Assembly (NCBI GenBank): GCA_964580435.1
Contig: CAZOKP010000001.1
Location: 62,001-126,000, forward strand
From: CAZKEW01 sp964580435
GTDB taxonomy: Bacteria > Acidobacteriota > Aminicenantia > Aminicenantales > UBA8522
Length of the DNA stretch: 64,000 nucleotides
Direction: 5' to 3'
In this document: in pieces, positions 42,858 to 50,982 of the stretch
How the letters are laid out: each line of letters begins with the position of its first letter
Position numbering within the stretch: position 1 is the first letter of the stretch
Made by a program: the position numbers and the translations under genes
The notes under the pieces: generated by a model
Databases searched by the model: none
Told to the model about the DNA's origin: nothing
Seen by the model: only the letters and a program-made list of their open reading frames with translations

Positions 42858-44891
42858 TTATCTTTCTGCCGTCCCGTTAGCCGCTTCTTTCCGCGGCAAT
42901 AAAGAAAGGTAATTTTCCAGGGCCTTTCTTTCCTTCGCCGGCATCTCTTTGAATTTTATCCCCGTATGATACTGAGGCGATTCTTCGCTGGCTTTCTGCG
43001 AATAGACGATATCGCCCTTGAAGGGAGTGGCTTTGTTCTCCAGGATGAGGAAAAGGTCGATGCTCTTCGCCAGCGGCAGCTTCGTGTCGGAGAAGATCCT
43101 GACCCCGCCCAGGCTCAGGTTGACCGTCTTGGTTACCCTGAAATGGCCGTTCTCCCCGTAAAGGAGAAGAGTGGAGACGTAGAGTCTCTCGAATTTTCTT
43201 CTTTCTTCAAAGAATTCTTCTCTATAGGGCTTGATCACGGCGGCTTTTCTGTCCCTGTCTTGAAGGTCGCGGTGGTAGGCGCAGACCTTGTTCTTGGTCG
43301 TGTCCCGTTCTTCGTCGGTCAGAGGCCGGGCATTGGTGAATCTTTTTCCCTTGGCTTCGGCCAAGGCCATATCGGCTTCGTTGGCGATCTTCTTTAATTC
43401 GTATCTGCTGATGGCCGCGAGGAAGCCCTCTTTTTTCGGGAGAAGCGTCACCCCAAAGCTCATCGTCAGGTTGTTCCGGGGCTGGGCTTCTTCGTTTTCA
43501 AAATACGTCTCCTCGACGTTTTTCCTGATCCTTTCGGTGAGGATACAGGCCTCTTCGAGGCTGTTCACCCCGGTCAGGAAGAAGAGAAACTCCTCGCCCC
43601 CGTAGCGGCAGAGCAGGTCGTCTTCGCGGATAGAGGACTTGAGCACGGCGGCCAGCTGTCTGAGCAGCTTGTTCCCGGCTTCATGGCCCATCCGGTCGTT
43701 ATAGTTTTTGAACCAGTCCACGTCCCCCATGACCACGGCATAGGAGCCAGTCTCCTGGCGTCTCTTGCTCTGGGTGCTTATTTTTTGGATGACCTTCTCG
43801 AAGAAGGCGTCGGGCCGCAGCAGCCCTGTCAGAGCGTCATGCTGGATCAAGTTCAGCTTGGTCATGGCCAGGGAAATGTGCTCCGAGAGCCCGCGCAACG
43901 TTTGCTGGTCCTCTCTGGTAAACCCGTACTGGCTCAGCTCGCCCTTGTTGAGCCTGTTGTAGACTTCCAGCACTCCGATGACTTCCTTCTCGTGCATGAT
44001 CGGAACGCAGAGGATGCTGCGCAGTGGATTTTTCAAATGCTCGATGTATCTTTTGGACAGTCTCTTTTCGGATTCGAAATGGGCAATATTGATCTCTTCA
44101 CGCTGGCGAACCGTCTGCGCCGCGAAATCCTGAGAGTCGAGAAGAGCGATGTACTTGGAGAATTCCGGATGAGAGAGAAAAGCATCGTCCCAGACGAGGG
44201 GCTTCAGATATTTTCCCAGCGTCTCGTTTTCATCCAGGATGTAGAAGGTGATGCCGCTCGCCTGGACCAGCTCCTTGATGTCGGTGACGGTGTCGAGGAG
44301 GCTGCTGACGTCGTTGGCTATATAGATCTTGCGCAGGATATCCTCGATTTTTTGCTTTCTTCGCTGGGACCAGAGATAGCGGACCTGGAGGGCGACACGT
44401 CTCTCCAGTTCTTTGACCACGTTATCGTTGATAAAGTTTTTGATCTCCTTGATCTCGGAATAGACCTCTTTGATCTTCTCTTCGCTGAGCTTTTGGGAAG
44501 CGATCCTTTCGAGCTCATACTTGAGCCGGGAATACTCGGCGGCTATCTTGACCGCGCGGAGGAAGCCCTCCTTGTCCTGGTCGGTGGAGGGGACGGGCGC
44601 GAAGTCGATGAAGTAGTCCGCGGGCCAGCCTTTGATGATTTCCCTTGCCGCAGCTTCGCTTTCTCCCGTGATAAGAAGGCTCGTTTTTGGGCTCAGGGAT
44701 TCTTTCAAGCGGGAGGAATCGGCCAGCGACTGCTCGACAATAAGAACATTCAGCGGGGCGCCGGCGGCGAGAGATGCCGCCTCCTCGGGAAATTGCGAGG
44801 TCTCGACCGGGCCGATCTCCTGGACGAGGCTGGAAAGGAAAGCGATTTGCTCGGAATTCTTGTTGAGGAGGAGAATTTTTTCGTCACCCAT
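42858..44891 (-). CDS. REC-like + GAF + GGDEF + PilZ c-di-GMP protein
   Basis: The 677-residue protein has four parts: a receiver-like N-terminus lacking the acceptor Asp (NVLIVEQSLAD), a GAF domain at about 190-345 (ITFYILDENETLG, ILCVPIMHEKEVIGVLEVYN), and a GGDEF domain at about 350-520 with active-site RYGGEEFLFFL. A PilZ domain at the C-terminus carries ERRKFER and VNLSLGGVRIFS, the two c-di-GMP-binding motifs. It should make c-di-GMP and also bind it, allowing feedback or local effector function. A good minus-strand promoter lies upstream. It converges on the coiled-coil gene. Confidence 0.9.
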   Translation of the reverse strand: MGDEKILLLNKNSEQIAFLSSLVQEIGPVETSQFPEEAASLAAGAPLNVLIVEQSLADSSRLKESLSPKTSLLITGESEAAAREIIKGWPADYFIDFAPVPSTDQDKEGFLRAVKIAAEYSRLKYELERIASQKLSEEKIKEVYSEIKEIKNFINDNVVKELERRVALQVRYLWSQRRKQKIEDILRKIYIANDVSSLLDTVTDIKELVQASGITFYILDENETLGKYLKPLVWDDAFLSHPEFSKYIALLDSQDFAAQTVRQREEINIAHFESEKRLSKRYIEHLKNPLRSILCVPIMHEKEVIGVLEVYNRLNKGELSQYGFTREDQQTLRGLSEHISLAMTKLNLIQHDALTGLLRPDAFFEKVIQKISTQSKRRQETGSYAVVMGDVDWFKNYNDRMGHEAGNKLLRQLAAVLKSSIREDDLLCRYGGEEFLFFLTGVNSLEEACILTERIRKNVEETYFENEEAQPRNNLTMSFGVTLLPKKEGFLAAISRYELKKIANEADMALAEAKGKRFTNARPLTDEERDTTKNKVCAYHRDLQDRDRKAAVIKPYREEFFEERRKFERLYVSTLLLYGENGHFRVTKTVNLSLGGVRIFSDTKLPLAKSIDLFLILENKATPFKGDIVYSQKASEESPQYHTGIKFKEMPAKERKALENYLSLLPRKEAANGTAER

Positions 44892-45006
44892 AGGTGTAGG
44901 TCCGGCTTAGGATTTTAAATCGTTTCTTTCCTTTCCCTCGACTTTCAAACCTCGGCACTCAATCTCTGATGCGATGAGCGCTTTCCCGATGATTGGCGCC
45001 TCTAAA

Positions 45007-45034
45007 TTTATAATAATTTTTTGGTCCTAGTCAA
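45007..45034 (-). promoter_or_regulatory. Promoter of the GGDEF-PilZ gene
   Basis: On the minus strand TTGACT (45034-45029), a 16-base spacer and TATAAA (45012-45007). Confidence 0.65.
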
Positions 45035-45055
45035 CACTTTTTTTTCAGGGCAGTT

Positions 45056-45083
45056 TTGAGATTCTTGGGGCTTGTGATATATT
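45056..45083 (+). promoter_or_regulatory. Candidate promoter of hutU
   Basis: TTGAGA (45056-45061), a 16-base spacer and TATATT (45078-45083), with AGGAGG at 45097-45102 before the ATG at 45108. Confidence 0.6.
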
Positions 45084-45107
45084 CAAAAAAGTCGCTAGGA
45101 GGAGAAC

Positions 45108-46781
45108 ATGGCCGAAGAAAAAAATAAGGTGCCGCCGGTCATCCGCGCTCCCCGCGGTTCCGAGCTCCAGACCAAGGGCTGGTCCCAGGAAGGGGCCCTG
45201 CGCATGCTGATGAACAACCTGGACCCGGACGTGGGGGAGAAGCCGCAGGAGCTTATCGTTTACGGAGGAACGGGGAAAGCCGCCCGCAACTGGGATTGTT
45301 TCTGGGCTATCGTGGAGAGCCTCAAGACTCTCGGGAATGACGAGACCCTGGTCGTGCAGTCGGGCAAACCCGTGGCCGTTTTTAAGACTCACGAAGAAGC
45401 CCCGCGGGTCCTTATCGCCAACGCCTTAATTGTCCCCAAATGGGCGACCTGGGATGAATTCCGGCGCCTTGAGGCCAAGGGATTGACCATGTACGGCCAG
45501 ATGACGGCCGGAAGCTGGATCTATATCGGCACCCAGGGCATCCTCCAGGGCACTTATGAAACCCTGGCAGCGGTGGCCAAAAAGCACTTCGGCGGGACAC
45601 TCAGGGGCAGGCTGGCGCTCTCAGCCGGACTCGGGGGAATGGGCGGGGCCCAGCCTTTGGCCGTGACCATGAACGATGGCGTCGCGATCATCGTTGAAGT
45701 CGATAAGGCGAGGATCAAAAGGCGCCTCCAGACAAAGTATGTCGATACCATGGTCGAGAACCTGGATGATGCCCTGAAGCTTGCTCAGACGGCCAAGAAA
45801 AAAGGCGAGGCTCTTTCTATCGCCCTGCTCGGGAATGCCGCCGACATCCTCCCGGAATTTGTCCGACGCGGGATCAGGCCTGATGTCCTGACCGACCAGA
45901 CGTCGGCTCACGACGAACTCAACGGCTATGTTCCTAACGGCATTCCTTACGAAGAAGCGCTCGAGCTGCGCCAAAAAAACCCGCAGGAATACATCAAGAG
46001 GGCCTACGAGTCGATGGCCGTCCACGTCAAAGCCATGCTCGAGCTCCAGAAGCAGGGAGCCAGGGCGTTTGATTATGGGAATAACATCCGAGGCCAAGCC
46101 CAGAAAGGCGGAGTGAACAATGCCTTTGAAATCCCCGGGTTCGTCCAGGAATATATCCGGCCGCTCTTCTGCTACGGCAAAGGGCCCTTTCGCTGGGCGG
46201 CCCTTTCCGGGAAGCCCGAGGATATTTACGCCACCGATGAAGCGGTCCTCAAGGAATTTCCGGAAGACGGGGCTCTGGAACGATGGATCAAGAAGGCTCA
46301 GAAGCAGGTCAAATTCCAGGGGCTCCCCGCGCGCATCTGCTGGCTGGGATATGGCGAGCGGGCGCGTTTTGGCGCGGTCATCAATGACCTGGTAAAGAAG
46401 GGCAAGATCAGCGCGCCGATCGTCATCGGCCGCGACCATCTGGATGCGGGTTCTGTAGCTTCTCCTAACCGTGAGACGGAAGGCATGAAGGACGGATCGG
46501 ATGCCATCGCCGATTGGCCGATCCTCAACGCCCTGCTGAACGCAGTAAGCGGCGCTTCCTGGATTTCGGTCCACCACGGCGGGGGAGTCGGCATCGGGCT
46601 TTCCATCCACGCCGGCATGGTGATCGTCGCCGACGGCAAGGAATCGACGGCGAAAAGGCTCGAGCGGGTGCTCACCGTCGACCCCGGGCTCGGAGTAGCC
46701 CGGCATGCCGACGCCGGCTACGAAGAGGCGGTCAACTTTGCCAAAGAGAAGAACCTGAAAATTCCGATGCAAAAAAAATAA
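45108..46781 (+). CDS. hutU: Urocanate hydratase
   Basis: The 557-residue protein matches urocanase: RGSELQTKGWSQEGALRMLM, VYGGTGKAARNWDCF, YGQMTAGSWIYIGTQGILQG, SAGLGGMGGAQPLAVTMN, DQTSAHDELNGYVP and GDLAGGM-like late blocks such as SVHHGGGVGIGLS. It converts urocanate to imidazolonepropionate with tightly bound NAD in histidine breakdown. Other hut genes are not adjacent, so the pathway is scattered or the gene is alone here. Strong AGGAGGAG ribosome binding site; length is normal. Confidence 0.95.
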   Translation: MAEEKNKVPPVIRAPRGSELQTKGWSQEGALRMLMNNLDPDVGEKPQELIVYGGTGKAARNWDCFWAIVESLKTLGNDETLVVQSGKPVAVFKTHEEAPRVLIANALIVPKWATWDEFRRLEAKGLTMYGQMTAGSWIYIGTQGILQGTYETLAAVAKKHFGGTLRGRLALSAGLGGMGGAQPLAVTMNDGVAIIVEVDKARIKRRLQTKYVDTMVENLDDALKLAQTAKKKGEALSIALLGNAADILPEFVRRGIRPDVLTDQTSAHDELNGYVPNGIPYEEALELRQKNPQEYIKRAYESMAVHVKAMLELQKQGARAFDYGNNIRGQAQKGGVNNAFEIPGFVQEYIRPLFCYGKGPFRWAALSGKPEDIYATDEAVLKEFPEDGALERWIKKAQKQVKFQGLPARICWLGYGERARFGAVINDLVKKGKISAPIVIGRDHLDAGSVASPNRETEGMKDGSDAIADWPILNALLNAVSGASWISVHHGGGVGIGLSIHAGMVIVADGKESTAKRLERVLTVDPGLGVARHADAGYEEAVNFAKEKNLKIPMQKK

Positions 46782-46810
46782 TGGCTCCGGGATGAGCTGA
46801 GACACAAAAC

Positions 46811-46828
46811 GGCACAGTTTGTGACATT
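46811..46828 (+). promoter_or_regulatory. Candidate enhancer site 1 for the peptide promoter at 46982
   Basis: GGCACA GTT TGTGAC ATT is a near-perfect 6-3-6 dyad (5 of 6 pairs). It is repeated at 46878-46895 with only the spacer region changed. Confidence 0.55.
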
Positions 46829-46877
46829 TTAGCCGGCGCGCATCCGGTTGAAAATAAAGAAGTAACGGGGGGACCGG

Positions 46878-46895
46878 GGCACAAAATGTGACATT
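46878..46895 (+). promoter_or_regulatory. Candidate enhancer site 2 for the peptide promoter at 46982
   Basis: GGCACA AAA TGTGAC ATT, the same dyad as at 46811, 67 bases downstream and about 87 bases before the -24 element. The position suits a sigma-54 activator. Confidence 0.55.
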
Positions 46896-46981
46896 CTTGT
46901 CGGGAGGCGAATGCCTGCGCCTTGAGGCGTTTTTAAATTCTTAATTATCAATAAGTTAGCTTTTCCGGCCGGCTCCTGTCC

Positions 46982-46997
46982 TGGCACAGAATTTGCT
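46982..46997 (+). promoter_or_regulatory. Sigma-54 (-24/-12) promoter of the small peptide gene
   Basis: TGGCACA-GAAT-TTGCT fits the RpoN consensus TGGCAC(G/A)-N4-TTGC(A/T), with exact spacing and a C before it. The expected start of transcription is near 47008, leaving a leader of about 16 bases containing AAAGGAGG. Confidence 0.82.
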
Positions 46998-47023
46998 AAA
47001 ACATCGGGCGAAAGGAGGTTCCC

Positions 47024-47239
47024 ATGAAAAGAGCCATTGCTTTGACGCTGGCCGTCGTCTTTTTCCTCGGCGCTTTTTTGTGGTTTCCCCGGGCTTCCTG
47101 CGCCCACTCCGGTCATTGCTTTAATGATTGGGAAGTCTGCAGGCAACGCGCTTTTGGCAGCGACGAGGGCGTTCTTAGGACAACGCTCCTGCTGACGGTT
47201 TGTGACATTGCTTGGGGAAAGTGCCAGCTGCTTGATTGA
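47024..47239 (+). CDS. Small secreted cysteine-containing peptide, unknown
   Basis: A 71-residue product with a clear signal peptide (MKRAIALTLAVVFFLGAFLW, cleavage probably around RASCA). The mature part of about 45 residues has Cys at 32, 39, 60 and 67 in a symmetrical C-x6-C-x20-C-x6-C pattern, which suits two disulfides, plus Cys26 at the likely cleavage site. An AAAGGAGG site and a sigma-54 promoter lie directly upstream. A terminator hairpin follows, then a propeller, a thioredoxin-like protein and an ABC transporter. I know no family for it; a structural peptide, signal or bacteriocin-like molecule are all possible. Confidence 0.75.
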   Translation: MKRAIALTLAVVFFLGAFLWFPRASCAHSGHCFNDWEVCRQRAFGSDEGVLRTTLLLTVCDIAWGKCQLLD

Positions 47240-47330
47240 GAATTCTTTTGGCTCAGGGGTTCCTCTGCTCTGAGCAAGGGGGCAGGGGAGCCCCTCTCTC
47301 TTAGCAGCCGGCAAAAAAATTCGAGTACAG

Positions 47331-47359
47331 AAAAATTCGGTATGTGTCCCCGAATTTTT
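47331..47359. terminator. Hairpin terminator between peptide and propeller genes
   Basis: AAAAATTCGG (47331-47340) and CCGAATTTTT (47350-47359) pair perfectly over 10 bp with a 9-base loop, and the T-run completes a rho-independent terminator usable in both directions. GTGTCCCC in the loop matches, inverted, the GGGGACAC element at 35592. An imperfect GC-rich hairpin precedes it at about 47255-47296. Confidence 0.7.
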
Positions 47360-47384
47360 CCTGGAATTTTTCTTTGAGGTTTTG

Positions 47385-48371
47385 ATGAAAATAAAGAGAC
47401 TGTTGGTCCTGTCATTTTTGGCTTTTTCTTCTTTCTCTTTTTCTTCTAAAAAAGCAACTCGCCCGGTCCATTATGCTGCCAGAGAGGTCAAACCTGCAGC
47501 CGAGAACACAGATTCACTCTATTTTTCCCGGCCTTCCGCCATCGTTTACGATGAGAAGAACCTTTTTGTCCTGGATTCTGAAGACGAGGAAATCAAAGTT
47601 TTTTCGAAAGCCGGAGGTTTTTTGTATGCCATCGGGAAAAAAGGCCAGGGGCCTGGAGAGTTCCAGATGCCCGGCGATATGGATGTCCTGGGCGAGAAGA
47701 TTTTTGTCGCCGATGGCGCCAATCGAAGAGTCCAGGTCCTCGATAAGAAAGGCGCCTATCTCGGGAGTTTCAAGGTCCCGTTCTGGCCGCAAGGGATTCT
47801 GGCGCTGGAAACTGAGAAAATCCTCCTATGGAGCTTACCTTCCGGGTTTTCGAGCAAAGAGAGAGTCCTTCACTGCTTCAATTCCAGGGGAGGGCTCGTC
47901 TGGGAGGCCATGGATTCCTATTTTTCGGGGGATTCCGTTTATGACATAATGCGGAATCGCGCCTTCCTCAGAAAAGCGACGAAAGGAGACTTCTTTTTTA
48001 TTCGCAGCGCGGATGACCGGGTTGTCCGCCGGATAAATAAAGATGGGGCCCTCGTCAAAGAGATTGAAGTCAGCAAGGCCTATCCTCTGAAACAAATCGT
48101 CCTGCCGCTACGAGGTGGCCGGAAGAAAATTCTGCCGGGTTTTTGCTGGAACTGCGCTGTGACTGACGGGAAAATCTATCTTTTAATCCCGCAATTCACG
48201 GCGGAGAAAGACCTGGGTCCCGGAAAGCGGATCGCCGTCATTGGCGAAGCCGGTGATATCGAGGCCTTCATCGATTGCCCTTTGGAGTTGACCAGGATTG
48301 CCGTGGAGGGCGAAAGGATCTATGGGCTGGACAGCGAAGCCCGGCTCCGCTTTTTTGAGGTGAAAAAATGA
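47385..48371 (+). CDS. Exported six-bladed beta-propeller (NHL-type) protein
   Basis: A 328-residue protein from ATG 47385 with a short signal peptide (KRLLVLSFLAFSSFSFSS). Propeller blades repeat the NHL pattern: YDEKNLFVLDSEDEEIKVFS, KGQGPGEFQMPGDMDV and GEKIFVADGANRRVQVLDKKG. The middle has extra Cys (HCFN, FCWNCAV). Such propellers often bind peptides or other proteins in the periplasm. It is the first gene of a tight cassette (ATGA overlap with the next gene). Related propellers in Bacteroidetes are known to accompany small exported peptides, as here. Confidence 0.82.
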   Translation: MKIKRLLVLSFLAFSSFSFSSKKATRPVHYAAREVKPAAENTDSLYFSRPSAIVYDEKNLFVLDSEDEEIKVFSKAGGFLYAIGKKGQGPGEFQMPGDMDVLGEKIFVADGANRRVQVLDKKGAYLGSFKVPFWPQGILALETEKILLWSLPSGFSSKERVLHCFNSRGGLVWEAMDSYFSGDSVYDIMRNRAFLRKATKGDFFFIRSADDRVVRRINKDGALVKEIEVSKAYPLKQIVLPLRGGRKKILPGFCWNCAVTDGKIYLLIPQFTAEKDLGPGKRIAVIGEAGDIEAFIDCPLELTRIAVEGERIYGLDSEARLRFFEVKK

Positions 48372-48844
48372 GAAAGAAGACCTCCGTCGGCGTCTTTCTT
48401 TTTATGAGCCTTTGCTGCGTCCTCTGGGGAGGTGTTCTTTTTGGCGGCGAGAGAGACAGGATTCATTTCTCCCTGGCCGAGGCGGTCAAGCGGCCGGATG
48501 GACCGCTCCTTCTCGTGTTCTTTTCCCTGGATTGCCATGTCTGTTGGGAGGACCTGATCGAGATGAAATACTTCATCGAAAAGAATAGTGTTCCCATAGA
48601 ATTCATAGGGATTTCAAAGGACGCCCCCGCTGAGCTTGAGGAGTTCCTGGACAAATATTCTTTTTCCTACCCCGTTGTCTGCGACCGGCGAAAAGAACTT
48701 TACCGCAGGTTCAAAATCAAGCTCGAGCCGGTGATCGTTATACTCAAGAACGATACCGTCCTTTATCAGGACAACGTTTACGAGGATTTTTCTGTCAGGA
48801 GAGAAAAAGTCAAAAGATGTCTTCTCGAGATCGCCTCAAAATAG
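48368..48844 (+). CDS. Exported thioredoxin-like (TlpA/AhpC-type) protein
   Basis: The 158-residue protein has a signal peptide (TSVGVFLFMSLCCVLWGGVL) and a thioredoxin fold with the redox motif CHVC in LVFFSLDCHVCWEDLIEM. ISKDAPAELEEFLDKY and YPVVCDRRKELYRRF follow, as in AhpC/TlpA-type peroxiredoxin-like proteins. It probably makes or repairs disulfides in the periplasm. In this cassette the natural substrate could be the Cys-containing peptide at 47024. It overlaps the propeller by four bases and the permease by 28. Confidence 0.8.
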   Translation: MRKKTSVGVFLFMSLCCVLWGGVLFGGERDRIHFSLAEAVKRPDGPLLLVFFSLDCHVCWEDLIEMKYFIEKNSVPIEFIGISKDAPAELEEFLDKYSFSYPVVCDRRKELYRRFKIKLEPVIVILKNDTVLYQDNVYEDFSVRREKVKRCLLEIASK

Positions 48845-49554
48845 CCTTCTTCATCACCTGGAAGAAAGTCCTTGCGGCGAAGATAAACGCGTTTCTTTTT
48901 TTGGGTTTTATGATTCTCCTCGGCTATATCTGGCAGAAAGACTCTTTCTCGCTTTCTCTGAAGGCATTCCTTTATTTTTTTCCGTATCTTTTCCTTTTCC
49001 TCTCCCAGGACATGGTCAAGGACGAGGTTGATTCCGGCTCCTTGGAAAACGTTCTTTTTCTCTACGGGAATTTCAGGGGCTACCTGCTGGCGAAAAGCCT
49101 TTTCCTGGCCCTTCTGGCCCTTTCTTGCTCCAGTGTCATTTTTATAGCCTTTGCTGTTTTCGGGTTTATTACGAAGCAGTTCCTGGCCATCTATTTTTTG
49201 CAGTTTCTCGCCGGAATCGTTGCCGGAATATACTATCTGTCTCTTGGCGGACTTCTGAGCTTCTCCTTCAGAGGAGGTTCTAATGTGCTCATCGTCATCC
49301 TGGGACAGGTCTTCCTTTTTATCGGCCTTCTTCTCTCGGCGAGGCAAAAATCAGGGTTCATGGATGCGCTTGATGGGGCTTCCTTTCCCGATCTCTCTTC
49401 GAGGCTCAAATTCCTAGTTTTGGCTGCTATCTTCCCTCAAGTCGTAGTGGCGAAAAGATTCATTGTTTATGGGCTGGGAATAGCCCTGCTCGGCCTTTTC
49501 TTCTTGATTCTCGAGAGAGCCAGGATTCGAAACCTCGAGCTGGACAGAAAATGA
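48817..49554 (+). CDS. ABC-2-type transporter permease
   Basis: A 245-residue membrane protein with about six helices: INAFLFLGFMILLGYIW, LKAFLYFFPYLFLFLS, LLAKSLFLALLALSCSSVIF, LQFLAGIVAGIYYLSLGGLL, VLIVILGQVFLFIGLLL and a last one at 220-238. VKDEVDSGSLENVLFLYGN is the amphipathic cytoplasmic loop of ABC-2 exporters. It pairs with the ATPase encoded next, with ATGA overlap. The substrate is unknown; context suggests a peptide or an envelope component. Confidence 0.82.
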   Translation: MSSRDRLKIAFFITWKKVLAAKINAFLFLGFMILLGYIWQKDSFSLSLKAFLYFFPYLFLFLSQDMVKDEVDSGSLENVLFLYGNFRGYLLAKSLFLALLALSCSSVIFIAFAVFGFITKQFLAIYFLQFLAGIVAGIYYLSLGGLLSFSFRGGSNVLIVILGQVFLFIGLLLSARQKSGFMDALDGASFPDLSSRLKFLVLAAIFPQVVVAKRFIVYGLGIALLGLFFLILERARIRNLELDRK

Positions 49555-50405
49555 GTGATTTTGTCCTTCGAACCTGGAACCTCTCCAAGAAATTCGGCCG
49601 GGTCGAAGCTGTTAGGAACGCCGCTTTTTCCCTATCCAAAAACAAGGTCACGGCATTCTTGGGAGTGAACGGCGCCGGGAAGACCACGACTCTCAAGCTG
49701 ATCCTGGGATTCCTGCGTCCCGATTCCGGCAGCGTGGAGATGAACACGTTTCGGGTCGGCTATGTCCCTGAGCGCCCGATATTTTTCAGCCGGCTCAAAG
49801 GAAAGGAAATTCTTGCCGCGACGGCCCGGATGAACGGGATCGGCAGGCCGGACTTGCCCGAGAAAATTAGGAAATTGAGTGATAAAATATCCTTTGACCC
49901 AGGACTCCTCGACCGGAGAGTCCAGACCTATTCTTTGGGCAATCAAAAGAAATTTTCCTATGTTCAGAGTCTGCTGATATCCCCGGAACTCCTTGTTGTT
50001 GATGAGCCTTTCACGGCCCTTGATCCTCCTTCGATCAAAAGCGCGCGCGAGCTATTTTTTGAGCTGAAGAGGGGAGGGGGGACGGTTTTCCTGAGTTCTC
50101 ATCTTGTATCTGAGGTGGAAAAAATCTGCGACGAATTCATTATCATCAGCCGGGGAAATATCATCGTCCAGGAAGACCTGAGCCGTCTTCAAAATGAGCA
50201 TGTTTTTGTCCGGCTCACAAAGCCTCTCCCGGACAAAGACAAGCTGAGCGCTTTATCTCCATGGGTCAGAGAAGAAAATGACGCTTTTATCATGCTTATA
50301 GAAAAAAGACGGCTGGACTCTCTGCCTTATTATATGGGGGCGAGCGGGCTTGGCGCGCCCGAAAAGCCAGACCTCGAAAAAATTTTCCTGTTTTTCATCC
50401 TCTAG
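49551..50405 (+). CDS. ABC transporter ATP-binding protein
   Basis: The 284-residue protein has Walker A (GVNGAGKTTTLKLILG), signature-like YSLGNQKKFSYVQSLL, Walker B with catalytic Glu (LLVVDEPFTALD) and the H-loop (VFLSSHLVSEVEKICDE). The signature is SLGNQ rather than LSGGQ, as in several ABC-2 drug and peptide exporters. It energises the permease at 48817. It is the last gene of the peptide-propeller-thioredoxin-ABC cassette. Confidence 0.9.
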   Translation: MSDFVLRTWNLSKKFGRVEAVRNAAFSLSKNKVTAFLGVNGAGKTTTLKLILGFLRPDSGSVEMNTFRVGYVPERPIFFSRLKGKEILAATARMNGIGRPDLPEKIRKLSDKISFDPGLLDRRVQTYSLGNQKKFSYVQSLLISPELLVVDEPFTALDPPSIKSARELFFELKRGGGTVFLSSHLVSEVEKICDEFIIISRGNIIVQEDLSRLQNEHVFVRLTKPLPDKDKLSALSPWVREENDAFIMLIEKRRLDSLPYYMGASGLGAPEKPDLEKIFLFFIL

Positions 50406-50541
50406 CCTTTTTCCTGGAAAGCAAATCTGTTTTCTTGCTAAAAGGGTCTTGAAAAGGGCCTTGCTCCCCGCTCCGATCGGCGGCCTGAATGGGCTCAGAG
50501 TGTGGGCTCGAAGGCACGCGAATTTGCTCCCAGCGAGGCGT

Positions 50542-50637
50542 GGGTCCTGTCACGGTGCGTCCCCCTCCGTTCTCGCTTAAGACCCTCCCACCCACCACCA
50601 TTCGCTCGCCCGTAGGGGGACTCGCACCGTGCCACCC
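50542..50637 (+). repeat. GGGTCCTGTC...GTGCCACCC inverted-repeat element, copy A
   Basis: Starts GGGTCCTGTCACGGTGCG-TCCCCCT and ends AGGGGGACTCGCACCGTGCCACCC; the two arms pair over about 17 bases. The loop differs from copies B and C while the arms and flanking blocks are kept. Confidence 0.7.
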
Positions 50638-50867
50638 ACGGTTTGATGTTTGCTGATCATATGGCCTTCTTCACCCACACACCTCGCCCTATTCGAAGGT
50701 AATTATACTGAGGCCTGCGGCTACCCTCGTAAGACAGGCCTTCAGGCTGATCTCCGTGTCATGGTCGCCGCAGCCCTTCTCAAGACCTTTTATTATGGAG
50801 GCGCGTATTTTGCCGTTTGCCGGAAGCATTTCCAATTCCGTGATAGTCCTGCGCTGATAGAAGGTGA

Positions 50868-50982
50868 GGGTGGCGTGGTTCGGGGGCCCCCCGCCGCCCC
50901 GAGCGTTTGATGCCCCGGTCTTTGGCTCTGGAAACAACTTGATTGACCGCGAGGGCACCCGGGGTGAACCGCGACAGGCCCC
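50868..50982 (-). repeat. GGGTCCTGTC...GTGCCACCC inverted-repeat element, copy B
   Basis: Read on the minus strand: GGGGCCTGTCGCGGTTCACCCC to CGGGGGGCCCCCGAACCACGCCACCC, with GCATCAAACGCTC before the right arm as in copy C. Confidence 0.7.

Noticed and set aside
43683..44918. Long open frame on the plus strand opposite the GGDEF gene (about 411 codons)
   Set aside because: It is antisense to a protein with clear GAF and GGDEF motifs and has none of its own.
45621..46805. Long open frame antisense to hutU (about 394 codons)
   Set aside because: A shadow of high-GC coding sequence; hutU motifs are unambiguous.
46811..46895. Relic of an insertion sequence because of repeated GGCACA...TGTGACATT
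   Set aside because: No transposase remnant, and the two copies sit at typical enhancer distances from a sigma-54 promoter. It remains an alternative.
50542..50637. Group II intron end or attC site suggested by GTGCG and hairpin arms
   Set aside because: No domain V, no reverse transcriptase or integrase and no attC core; the same element recurs twice with other loops.
50650..50910. 86-codon frame between repeat copies A and B
   Set aside because: It runs into repeat copy B, has no ribosome binding site and no family motif.
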